From Pyxidicoccus parkwaysis (GTDB taxonomy: Bacteria > Myxococcota > Myxococcia > Myxococcales > Myxococcaceae), in assembly GCF_017301735.1 (NCBI RefSeq), contig NZ_CP071090.1, forward strand, positions 3,834,001-3,898,000: a stretch of 64,000 bases of DNA, given 5' to 3'. Both the position numbers and the translations under genes were made by a program. Position 1 is the stretch's first letter. Each line of letters opens with the position of its first letter. The notes beneath the pieces are model-generated. The model did no database searches, had not been told where the DNA came from, and was given only the letters and a program-made list of their open reading frames with translations. Positions 29,749 through 39,900 of the stretch are shown here, in pieces.

Positions 29749-32700
29749 ATGCATCGGGTTGGCGGCAGGGTCTTTCTTCTCATCGCGATGCTCGGCGCGG
29801 CGCTGATGCCGGGCCGGAGCGCGGCCCAGGCGCAGTGTCTGCCCGGGAGCAACTGCTGTGGCACCCAGCCTCGGCAGAGCGTGGTGCCCGACACCCAGGT
29901 GGGCCGAGGGGACGGGCAGGGCGGAGCCGCGGGCCTCTCGCGCACGTACCTGTCCCTCGCGAACCCCGCGCAGACGCCGGTGCCTCGCACCTACCAGGTG
30001 ACAGAGAGCTGCACCGTCACCGGCGCATGCAGCCCGGGCAGCGTGCGCTACGAGTGGGAGTGCGCGGCCAACGGCCTGCCGGCCTACGAGAAGGCGGTGA
30101 AGAACAAGCGCGACGCGTGGGAGGTCTTCACGTACGCCGCCTCGGCGCCCGGCGCGGGTGTCCCGACTCCGGTGCTGGAGAAGACCGCGGTGAAGCACGG
30201 GGCCCAGGACATGGCGGGCACCGGAGCGCTGGAGGAGGAGTACTTCAGCTACAGCTACGGTCCGGGAGCCCAGCAGCAGGTGGCGTCCTCGGAGAAGCCG
30301 AGCCTGCTGGGCGGCACGGGCGCGAGAGCCCGCACCTTCCACCGCTACAACGCTGCGGGCGTGCGCGTGGCCACGATTCGCTCGGGGTGGACGCAGACGC
30401 TGAGCATCACCACCGGAGCGGCGGCCATCGAGAAGCGCTGGGTGGGCACCTTCTACCTGCCCCAGCGCACGGGTGAGCCAACGGCGGACCCACTCGGGCG
30501 CATCGTCGAGGTCCACGGCCCCTGCTGGGTGGACAGCGAGGCGGCCACGGACTGCCCGTCGAGCACGACCTTCCCGCTCACGCAGAGCTTCTACTGGCCG
30601 GACTCCGAGGCCACGCTCTTCCGCCGCAACCGGCTGAAGAAGGTGGCCCGCTATCCGGCGGGCATCACGAGCACGCCGCTCGTGACGCAGTTCAACGCCT
30701 ACGACGCCGCCGGCAACGTCACAGAGAGCGTGGACGCGAACGGGCTGACGACGCTCACCACCTGGGCCGACTCGCGGCTGCTGACGGAGACGGTGCGCAC
30801 CCCGGGGCTCGGCGACGTGGTGACACGCCACGGGTACGACGGCGCGGGCCACCTCGCATGGACGCAGCGCCCCGAGGGCAACTACGAGGTCTTCTGCTAC
30901 CGGACCGGCACGCCTACGGCGGCGTGCGCCGGTGGGCAACTGACGGGGCTGCTCCAATGGAAGGCCCGCTCGGCCGTCAGCGACGGCGCCACCTGGTCCG
31001 AGAAGGTCTCCTATGCCTGGTGGCCGGATGGCTCGCAGAAGGAGGAGCGCTTCCTGGACGCCGCTGGAGCGACGCGGCGCGTGCACTCCTACGCGGCGGA
31101 CGCGCACCGCCGGCCGACGCTCGAACGCTGGGGCGAGGGGGCCGGCAGCTACACGCAGGCGAGGGCCTATGACGGCGCGGACAACGTCACCGGAGTGGGC
31201 CTGCCTTCCAACTCGCCGCCGGCCTGGTGCGCCGCGGGTGCGGATGGCATGCCTGCCTCCACTTCATGCAATGCGCTGAAGTACGACCGGGCCAACCGCC
31301 TCGTCGAGATTACCGAGCGCCCCTCCGACACGCTCAATCAGCGCAGCGTGTTCCGCTACGACGCCCAGGGCAACGTGTCGGCCATGAAGGTCGGGTGTCA
31401 GTCCACGGAGACCTACGACACGTGCACCCAGCCTGCGAGCACGTTCACGCACGACGACTTCGGGAACCTCGTCGAGCTCTTCCATCCGTACATGAATGCC
31501 GTCACGCGCAACGCCTATGACGCGCTCGGGAACCGGGTGGTGCATCAGTCGCCGGTGTTGAGAAGTGCCAGGCGGCTCCTGGTCTACACGTACGACGGCC
31601 TCTCCCGTCTCCGGATGATGCAGACCATCTACATCGACGCGGCCACCTTCCTGAACCACAAGCTGGGCTACGACAACGACGAGACGCCGCCCGCGGGCTG
31701 CGAGACGCAGCTCAAGAGCATGGGGCGGCTGCGCTACAGCGAGGACAGCTTCGGGCGCACCTGGTACCAGTACGACGACCTGGGCCGGGTGGTGCGCGAG
31801 ATGAAGATTCGCGCGAAGTCCACTGCCTGCAACCTCGGGCCGGACATCAATCCGGACACCCGCTACGGCTACACGCTGAATGGCAACCTGGCCTCAATCA
31901 CATATCCCCATGGCCGCAAGGTCACCTACGTGTACGGGACGGGTGCGAGCGCGGACCGCGTCGCCGCCATGGACGTCACGCACTACGACGGCACGGCCTG
32001 GCAGACGCAGCGCATCCTGAGCGCAATCATGTGGGAGCCGTACGGGGGCCTGCGAGGCTACCAGCAGCATCACTTCGGCTCGGGGGCGACCCGCTCCGTG
32101 GAGTACATGCTGGGCGACAACGCCTCCGTGGCACCGGCGTCCTCGCAGGCCGCGTGCGCGGACACGCCGCCCTCGCTCGCGAGCTCGGACCTGACGGGGC
32201 GCGTGCGCTCCCTGCGCGTCTCGTCGGGGCCCTTGAGCCTGGGCGCGGGCATCGGAGACGTCTACAGCCGGACCTATACATGGTCGGCGGACCTGGTGAG
32301 CCGCATCGACACCTGCCTGCTCGACTCGACGGACGCGCAGACGGAGGAGTTCACCTACGACCGGCTGATGCGCCTGACGAAGGCCAGCCGCCCCACGGGC
32401 AACTTCGCCGCGACGGGGGGCGTCTACTCGTCGCGGACGTATGGGTATGACCGCCGGGGCAACCGGAACTCCATTGGAGAAGAGGGGGCCACGTCCAACA
32501 TGTCCATCTGGAGCCTGTCGACTCCGGACCACCTGTTCGGCAGGAGCTGGGGCCCGGGGCCCCTGTTGAACGACGTCACCGGCTTCGACGGCGACGGCCG
32601 GGGCAACCGGAAGTCGACGGGGCGGAACACGACCGGTGACGGCTATGCCTATTTCAACCTCTATCCGGCGGAGGGACCCCGGGACGGCGACTTCAAGTCG

Positions 32701-33897
32701 GCGAGTGTCGGCCTGTCGGCGTACTACCTCTACTACTACGACGCCTTCGGGCGCCGCCGCCTCAAGCTGCATCCCAGCGGCGCGAAGGATGAGTACTTCC
32801 ACGCGCTGGGCCAGCAGATGTTGTCGGACCGGAGCTCGGACCAGGTGGTCGCTCCGGCGACCTACTACGTGGAGGACGACTACGTCTGGCTGGGGGACAG
32901 GCCCGTCGCCGTGGTGCGCGGCAAGTTCAACCTCCAGTGGAGCCGCCTCGCGGACACGTCGGCGCAGTGCAATCGGGCGGGGACCGAGGCCACCTGCGGG
33001 CTGCGCTTCATCGTGACGGACCATGCGAGCAAGCCCGTCGTCCTCTTCGACGAGGACGGGCGAATCACCGGCACGGGCGAATACGAGCCCTTCGGTCACG
33101 TCAACCGCGTGACGCACCTGGCGGCCACCGCCAACCCGTATCCCGACAACCTCAACGTCGAGCTGACGCGCTTCCGGCAGCCGTCGCGCAGTGGCTCGCT
33201 CCAGTTGCAGGAGCGCGTGTTCTTCAGCCTCGTGGACACCGAGCCCGTGAACGACTTCGTCGTCGTCAAGGACGGCGTCACGGGGGCCACGCTGGCCGGA
33301 CCGCTGAGTGGGAAGGAGAACGTGCTCACGTGGACTGGCTGGGTGACGCCCGGCAATGGCGAGCTGGCCGTCCAGTTCGTGTCGAACACGTCGTGCGCCG
33401 CCAACGCGTGCGGCGCGGATGCGGGGACGTCCAACAACAATGGCTGCACCTGCGCGCCCGCGAGCCGGACGCGCGGCGTGCTGATGCAGGCGTATGAGTA
33501 CCGGCGCTTCGAGTCCGGAGCGTCGCCCTTCTGGATTCCGCTGCGCCTCGCGGGGCAGTACTACGACGAGGAGCTCGACCTCTTCGAGGAATGGAACCGG
33601 ACGTACGACCCCACCAGCGGCCGGTACTTCCAGCCGGACCCGCGCCTGTTGGACCCGGAGTTCGCCGCCTGGAGCGCGCTGCAGGGCATTGGCCCGAATG
33701 TGTATGGGTATGCGAACCACAACCCGGTGGGCGGCGTGGTGCGCGACGGCGCGTCGGGCGTGTCGCTCCCGCTGTCGCCGCTCTGGAACGTCCATCCCGC
33801 GCCGGGGGCTTCTCTGGCGCCGGATCCACAACTCTCCGTGCAGTTGAAGCACGTCCTCGGGTCCGGCGTCGCGCGGCCCGACGGCAAGGGGCAGTGA
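29749..33897 (+). CDS. Secreted RHS/YD-repeat protein without evident toxin tail
   Basis: A 1382-residue protein with a Sec-type signal peptide (hydrophobic core FLLIAMLGAALM, cleavage near SAAQA). It has a Cys-rich start, many YD/RHS repeats (GYDGAGH, RYDAQGN, YDALGN, YDDLGR and others) and an RHS core (EEWNRTYDPTSGRYFQPDPR) near residues 1277-1297. Only about 50 residues follow the core, and they do not resemble a toxin domain. A stretch at about residues 1120-1265, between YEPFGHVNR and the core, looks like an inserted beta-sandwich (NDFVVVKDG, WTGWVTPG) with a Cys-rich loop, possibly CUB-like. RHS shells normally encapsulate a C-terminal toxin, so this may be a toxin-free partner or a decayed toxin gene. 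The start at 29749 is chosen by ribosome-site spacing. Confidence 0.88.
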   Translation: MHRVGGRVFLLIAMLGAALMPGRSAAQAQCLPGSNCCGTQPRQSVVPDTQVGRGDGQGGAAGLSRTYLSLANPAQTPVPRTYQVTESCTVTGACSPGSVRYEWECAANGLPAYEKAVKNKRDAWEVFTYAASAPGAGVPTPVLEKTAVKHGAQDMAGTGALEEEYFSYSYGPGAQQQVASSEKPSLLGGTGARARTFHRYNAAGVRVATIRSGWTQTLSITTGAAAIEKRWVGTFYLPQRTGEPTADPLGRIVEVHGPCWVDSEAATDCPSSTTFPLTQSFYWPDSEATLFRRNRLKKVARYPAGITSTPLVTQFNAYDAAGNVTESVDANGLTTLTTWADSRLLTETVRTPGLGDVVTRHGYDGAGHLAWTQRPEGNYEVFCYRTGTPTAACAGGQLTGLLQWKARSAVSDGATWSEKVSYAWWPDGSQKEERFLDAAGATRRVHSYAADAHRRPTLERWGEGAGSYTQARAYDGADNVTGVGLPSNSPPAWCAAGADGMPASTSCNALKYDRANRLVEITERPSDTLNQRSVFRYDAQGNVSAMKVGCQSTETYDTCTQPASTFTHDDFGNLVELFHPYMNAVTRNAYDALGNRVVHQSPVLRSARRLLVYTYDGLSRLRMMQTIYIDAATFLNHKLGYDNDETPPAGCETQLKSMGRLRYSEDSFGRTWYQYDDLGRVVREMKIRAKSTACNLGPDINPDTRYGYTLNGNLASITYPHGRKVTYVYGTGASADRVAAMDVTHYDGTAWQTQRILSAIMWEPYGGLRGYQQHHFGSGATRSVEYMLGDNASVAPASSQAACADTPPSLASSDLTGRVRSLRVSSGPLSLGAGIGDVYSRTYTWSADLVSRIDTCLLDSTDAQTEEFTYDRLMRLTKASRPTGNFAATGGVYSSRTYGYDRRGNRNSIGEEGATSNMSIWSLSTPDHLFGRSWGPGPLLNDVTGFDGDGRGNRKSTGRNTTGDGYAYFNLYPAEGPRDGDFKSASVGLSAYYLYYYDAFGRRRLKLHPSGAKDEYFHALGQQMLSDRSSDQVVAPATYYVEDDYVWLGDRPVAVVRGKFNLQWSRLADTSAQCNRAGTEATCGLRFIVTDHASKPVVLFDEDGRITGTGEYEPFGHVNRVTHLAATANPYPDNLNVELTRFRQPSRSGSLQLQERVFFSLVDTEPVNDFVVVKDGVTGATLAGPLSGKENVLTWTGWVTPGNGELAVQFVSNTSCAANACGADAGTSNNNGCTCAPASRTRGVLMQAYEYRRFESGASPFWIPLRLAGQYYDEELDLFEEWNRTYDPTSGRYFQPDPRLLDPEFAAWSALQGIGPNVYGYANHNPVGGVVRDGASGVSLPLSPLWNVHPAPGASLAPDPQLSVQLKHVLGSGVARPDGKGQ

Positions 33898-33953
33898 CGC
33901 CATGGGTTCTCACGTGCGTGGAGCGCTGCCCCGGTCTCGGGTCGCGGGTGAAT

Positions 33954-33960
33954 GGAGGGG
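33954..33960 (+). promoter_or_regulatory. Ribosome binding site deciding the start of the RHS toxin gene
   Basis: GGAGGGG lies seven bases before the ATG at 33968. An in-frame ATG at 33902 has no comparable site and would put 22 polar residues ahead of the lipoprotein signal. The start at 33968 is preferred. Confidence 0.65.
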
Positions 33961-33967
33961 GCAACGG

Positions 33968-36900
33968 ATGAGTCGGGTGCTGGGGGTCCTGGCCCTGGGG
34001 CTGTGGGTGGCGGCGTGCACGCGGGAGCCTCGTCCAAGCGAGCCGGTGGCCGCGGACACCGCCGCGAAGAGCATGGCGGCCTCCGCCGCGAAGAACACCG
34101 TCGCGACCCTCGCGGCGGACGGAGGTTCGCTGGAGACGGTCTGCACGGACGTCGTGCCGGAGAGCGTCGCGCCCGAGTGGATTGCCGGGCCGCTCGTCTC
34201 CAGCGGCTCTGCTGCACAGGCGGACTTCAGCGCGCCGGTGGGCGCATGGGGCCTCCTGGCGCTCCAGAATGGTGACGGTCTGGGGCAGGGCACGGCCCCG
34301 AGCGCCGAGGCCCTGCTGGACGGCCAGGTGGTGGCGACGGCGGGCACCGGTGAAGGGCTGAAGGCGGTGCCGGTGTGGCTGGGCGGTGGCAACCAACTCC
34401 AGGTACGCACCACGGGCGGCGGCACGGCGCGAGCGTCGGTGGCGCTCCTCACGAAGCTGCCGTGCTCGCTGCTCGACGTGCAGGTGGAGCGCGGCCGGGG
34501 ACCTGCTCCGCGCGTGACGCGCGCCTTCCAGGCCGCCGGCCCCCAGTCGCTGGGCGTTCTGGTGGTGGAGGCCGTGGGCGGGCAGGTGGTGGTGGGGCAG
34601 GTGGTGCTGAACGGCCAGGTGGTGCTGAGCCTGGCGCAGCTCGAGCACCTGGCACGGCCGCAGGTGCTCGCGGTGCCGCTGCAGGAATCGAACACGCTGA
34701 AGGTGGAGCTCATGTCGGGCGCGGGCGCGTCCGTGCGAGTCCGCGTCGTGGACGTGGACTCGCTGGCGCCCCAGGTGGACCTCACCGCGCCCGTGAATGG
34801 CGCGGTGGTGGCCGCGTCGCCCCTCCAGGTCTCTGGCACCGCCGGCCTGGACGCGACGGTGGTGGAGGTGAACGGGACGCTCGCGACGCTGAGCTCGGGC
34901 GCGCTGAGTGCCAGTGTTCCCCTGACCGCGGGGAGCCAGGCGCTCGTCGCGACGGCGCGAGATGCGTGCGGCAACGTGCGTCGTGTGTGCCGCGCGGTGG
35001 TGCTGGATGCGGAGCTGCCGGTGGTGACGGTCTCCGGCGTGACGGAGGGCCAGTACATCAAGGCGCCGGTGGTGCTGACCTACAGCGTCGAGGACGCGCA
35101 CCCCGGAACGGTGGAGGCCACGCTCGACGGCCAGCCCTTCACGAGCGGGAGCGCGGTCACCACGGAAGGTCCGCACCTGCTGGTGGTGAAGGCCGTGGAC
35201 CAGGCCGGCAACACGAAGGAGGTGCAGCGGACCTTCACGGTGGACTCGGTGCCGCCCGCGCTGACGGTGCAGTCTCCCGTGAGCGGTCTGCTCACGCGTG
35301 AGCTGCAGGTCGAGGTGGTGGTCTCCGTGGAGGAGGCGGGGCAGGTGGCCCGGGTGCTGGTAGGCGGCGAAGACCTGGTGAAGGGCGTGGATGGCCTGTG
35401 GCGGCGCACGGTGTCCCTGGCCGAGGGCGCCAACCAGCTCGTGGTGTCCGCCCTGGACGCCGCGGGAAATCCGGCGAGCGTCACGCGCTCGGTGGTGCGC
35501 GACAGCACGGCGCCGATCCTCGTGATTTCCAGTCCCTCGGAGGGCGCCCGCGTCAGCACGCTGACGGTGAAGGTGCGCGGCACCGCCACGGACACCACGC
35601 CGGTGGTGCTCACGGTGAATGGCGCTTCCGTCACCGTGGCGTCGGACGGCGCATTCGAGGTTCAGCAGACCCTGGTGCAGGGGAGCAACACGCTGGAGCT
35701 CCTGCTGACCGACGCGGCCGGTAACGCGACGCCGCGCACGCTGCACGTGTTCGCCAACGAGACGAAGCCCACGCTGTCCATCACCGAGCCCACGGACGGA
35801 CTGGTGACGGAGGCGACTGCCGTAACGGTGCGCGGCACGGCGACGCCGCACGACAGCGCGGACACCCTCACGGTGATGGTGGCTGGTGCGCTGGCCGCGA
35901 CGTCGGCGGATGGCAGCTTCGTGCGCACGGTGCAGCTCTCGCCGGGTGAGCAGTCCATTCAGGTCGTCGCCATGGACAGCTACGGCCTGCGTGCAGAGAG
36001 CACCGTCCGCGTCACGCGCAAGGTCACCTTGCCGGACGGAGGAACGGTGGATGCCGGCACTCCGCAAGACGGCGGAAGCGGCGGCGTGGATGGTGGCACG
36101 GGCCCGTCCACGGACGCGGGCACGGGGGTCTCCGATGCAGGCACGGGCACAGCCGCGCCCGTGCTCGTCCTCAATGCCCCCGCGCAGGGGGCGGTGCTGG
36201 GCGGCAGCAGCGTGGCGGTGCTGGGCGAGGTGCAGGGCGGCACGCTGCCCTTGAGCGTGAAGGTCAACGGAGCCAGCGCCACAGTGTCCGTGCGCAGCTT
36301 CAGCATGTCACTGTCCCTGCCCGAGGGAGAGCACTCGCTGACGGTCGTCGTGACGGACGCGGACGGCCGCACCGCGAGCACCACGCGCGACGTCTCGGTG
36401 GACCGCACGAAGCCGTACCTCAACGTCACCCGGCCGACCCAGAGCCCCGTCACGGTGAGCGAGGTGCCCTATACCCTCGAGGGAGAGGTGGCGGATGACC
36501 ACCTCGCGGGCGTCACCGTGCAGGGCATTCCCGTGCAGGTGCTGGCCGGCCACTTCAGTGCGTCCGTGCCGCTGGCGCAGGGCGAGACGGTGGTGGAGGT
36601 GGTGGCCACCGACGCGGCGGGCAACCGCGAGCACCGAAGCGTCGTCCTGAAGGTGGACAGCGCGCCGCCGCAGGTGACGGTGCTGGAGCCGCTGAGCGGC
36701 AGCGAGGCCTCGGCGTCCACGGTGCACGTGCGCGCGAGGGTGATGGCCTTCGCGGCGCTGGAAGAGGTCCGCATCGGCACAGGCGTGGCGGCAGAGGAAT
36801 CGCCGGGAGTCTACGCGGCGGATGTCGCCCTGGCGCTGGGGGAGAACACCCTGGTCGTCACGGCGAAGGACGTGAAGGGTCTGACGGGGCGGGCGAGCGT

Positions 36901-39900
36901 GGTGGTGCGCTACCGCAGCCCCACCACCGAGCCGCTGGTCGTCACCGGCGTGCAGCCCGCGCAGGGCGCGATGGACGTGAAGACGGACGCGTTGATCAGC
37001 GTGTCCTTCAACAAGGCGACGACGCTGGAGTCGGTGCGCCAGGGCTTCGAGGTGCTGCACCGGGGCAAGCCGCTGGCGGGTGGCTACTCGCTCGCGCCGG
37101 GTGGACAGACGGCCACCTTCATCGCCGCCGCGCCGCTGCCCGAGGGCGAATTGCTGCAGGTCCGCGTGGAGGACCTCGAGGCGGTAGTGGGCCCGGGGCA
37201 GGGCGCGGACTTCGTCAGTGAGCTCACCGTGCGCCGCCCGCTCACGCGGGTGCGCGGCTACGTGATGGATGACGCCTTCCAGCCGCTGCCCGGCGTGCGC
37301 GTGGTGCTGGAGGGCACCACCGAGTCGGTGCGCACGGGCGCGGATGGCAACTGGTCCATGATTGCGCCCGTGACGGGCCCGCGCGTCTTCCGCTTCGAGG
37401 GCGGGAGCACGGCGGACGGTCAGCCGCTGCCCGTGGTGCGCCGGCAGGTGACGATTGTCCCGGAGGCGGAGACGGCGGACGTGCCGCTGGTGCTCACCGC
37501 CGTGGACACCGCGAGCGCCACGCGGGTGGACACCACCACGGCGCTCCATGTGGACTTCCAGAACCGCCACGGCGCGCTGGCCCTCGACGGCGACCCGGAG
37601 TCGCTCCTGTTCGATGACGGCCAGATGCTGGGCACATTGACGGCCACGCGGCTGGAGCCGGTGGCGGTGCCCGTGAAGCTGGAGAGCAGCGCGAGCCCCA
37701 CCGCCCTCTGGCAGGTGGGCCCGTCGGGCGTGCGCGTGCAGAAGCCGCTGCTGTTGCAGTTCCCCAACGTCACCGGCCTGCCGCCGGGGCGTTACGTGGT
37801 GGTGCTAGCGCACGAGCCGCGCAATCACACGCTGGCCCGAGTCGGGCTGGCGAAGGTGTCGCCGGATGGCATGTCCATCCGGACGGACGCGCCGCTGGCG
37901 CTGCGCTCGGTGGAGCTCGTGGGCTACATGTCCCTCTCCCAGGAGCAGGACGCGGTGGTGCGTCTCGCGCTGGGCGAGACGGGCGGGCAGGGGAGCTCCG
38001 CGAACGACGCGGGCACGGAGGGCGCGCTGCCGCCGTGGCTGCGGATGTCGCCGTCCTGGATGCCCCGCTGGAAGCAGGCCCTCGACGCCTTCTTCGTCTC
38101 CGAGGCACACGCACAGGGACTGGTGCTGCCGTGGGTGACGCTGGACACGTTCAACCAGCAACGCTCGCTCGCCACGGTGACGGGCATCGTGCACGCGCCG
38201 CAGGACCGGCAGATCACCCTCAGCCCCTCCGAGGCACTGAAGGCGTACATCGCCGTGCCGCGCGAGGTCACCCTCCCGTTCCGCCTGCCCGTGTCGTTGC
38301 GCGTCGAGCGCACCACGGTGGGCACGGATGATGAGCTCCTCGCCGCGTTCATCTCGGCGAAGTCGCAGGACGGGCTGGACATCCCCGCGCCCGATGGTGA
38401 GTCGTGGTCCGCGAGCACGCAGCGCGTGGACGAAGACGAGCTGGTGCTGTCCGGAAATGTGCCGCTCGACCGGGGCACCACCACCGTCACCCTCGGCGGC
38501 CGCAAGGGCAGCACGCTCCAGACGTACATCCTGAAGGTCCAGGCCGTGCCCGTGACGGGGAGCGATGCGGGCCCGGACGCGTACCGCCTGGTGTTCAGCA
38601 CGGACCAGGGAGCCTCCACCGGCACGGTGGAGCTGCAGTCGGTGGTGCGCTTCCCCAACCAGCGCGTCACCGTGACGGGCCCAGGCCCGACGATGAGCAC
38701 CATCACCGGGAGCACGGGCACGTTCGGCATTCCCCTCAACCCGCCCTCGGACGACGAGATGGGAATTGCCTGCGCGGAGATTCCGCTGGGCTCGCGGCCC
38801 ATCATCGGGAAGGACCCCGAGACGGGCGCGGCCTTCGTTCAGTCCATGGTGACGGCCAGCTACCCGACGTGCTCGCCCACCTTCCACGTGTCCTCGGGGC
38901 AGCAGGTGCGCGCGGACATCCTCGTGGACGCGCGGCTGTTGCACGGTGCGCTCCACTTCGTGGACCGGGAGGGCCACGCGCTCCGCCGCGACTGCTCGGC
39001 CGGAGGCGGCAGCCAGTTCGACGCGGACGCGGGGACATTCAGCACCATCTCCAACACGGACATCCTGCGGACCGAGGTCCACTTCTTCCGCGCGGATGAC
39101 CTGGAGCGGCCCATTGCCCAGTTCACGGTGGGCGCGCCCGACGAGAAGTGCGAGCAGCCCGAGCCGGGCAGGAACGTGTCGCAGGGCCACTACGCGCGAG
39201 TGCGCGTGGGCCCCACGGCGCCGTCCAAGCGAATCATCCGCGAGCGCTGCCGCGAGCTGAATCCGGCCATCCTCCAGGACCCGAGCGCCCCGGCGCCGAC
39301 GAACCTGAGCGATGGCGACCGCGCCTTCTACGAGACGGAGTGCCGGGACAACCGGACGAACTTCCTGCGGCTGACGGCGGGCGAGCCCCTCGTGGTGGTC
39401 GCGGTGAATCACGCCACGGGCCACACGGGCATGACGCGGCTGAACGTGCCGCCCATCGTCAAAAAGCAGGTGGATGCGAACGGCCGCTGCGCGCTGGATG
39501 ACGAGAAGGGGCCGATGAAGGTGGAGGAGTTCGGCCAGACGGCCCTGCTGTCGCGCTGCTCGGTGGCGGAGCTGGGCATCGACGCGCCGGTGTACCTCTT
39601 CCCGCCCGAGATTGACGTGCGCGTGTGGCGCAGCGCCGAGCCCGAGGGCGTGACGCAGGACGCGCCGCCCACGCTCGTGCGGCACGGTGGCGCAGCCACC
39701 ACCCGTGACACCTACGTGCACGTGGACACGCACTGGCGCGTGCGGACGATGGCGCCGGCGGAGTGGCGGACCGAGGACGGCGGCGTGCGCGAGGAGCCGC
39801 TCGACCTGCACCTGCCGGACCGGGTGGACGGTGGGATTTCTCCCTGCCCGGACCCGGTGCGGGACGGCGGCGTGGTGCCCTCCGACGGTGGGACGAAGTG

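Noticed and set aside
33902..33967. Upstream start for the RHS lipoprotein
   Set aside because: No ribosome site, and it would place 22 polar residues before the lipoprotein signal. The ATG at 33968 has GGAGGGG at ideal distance.
31894..36067. Long - strand frames opposite the RHS genes
   Set aside because: They lie opposite coding RHS repeats and are of unnatural composition; no ribosome sites or motifs.
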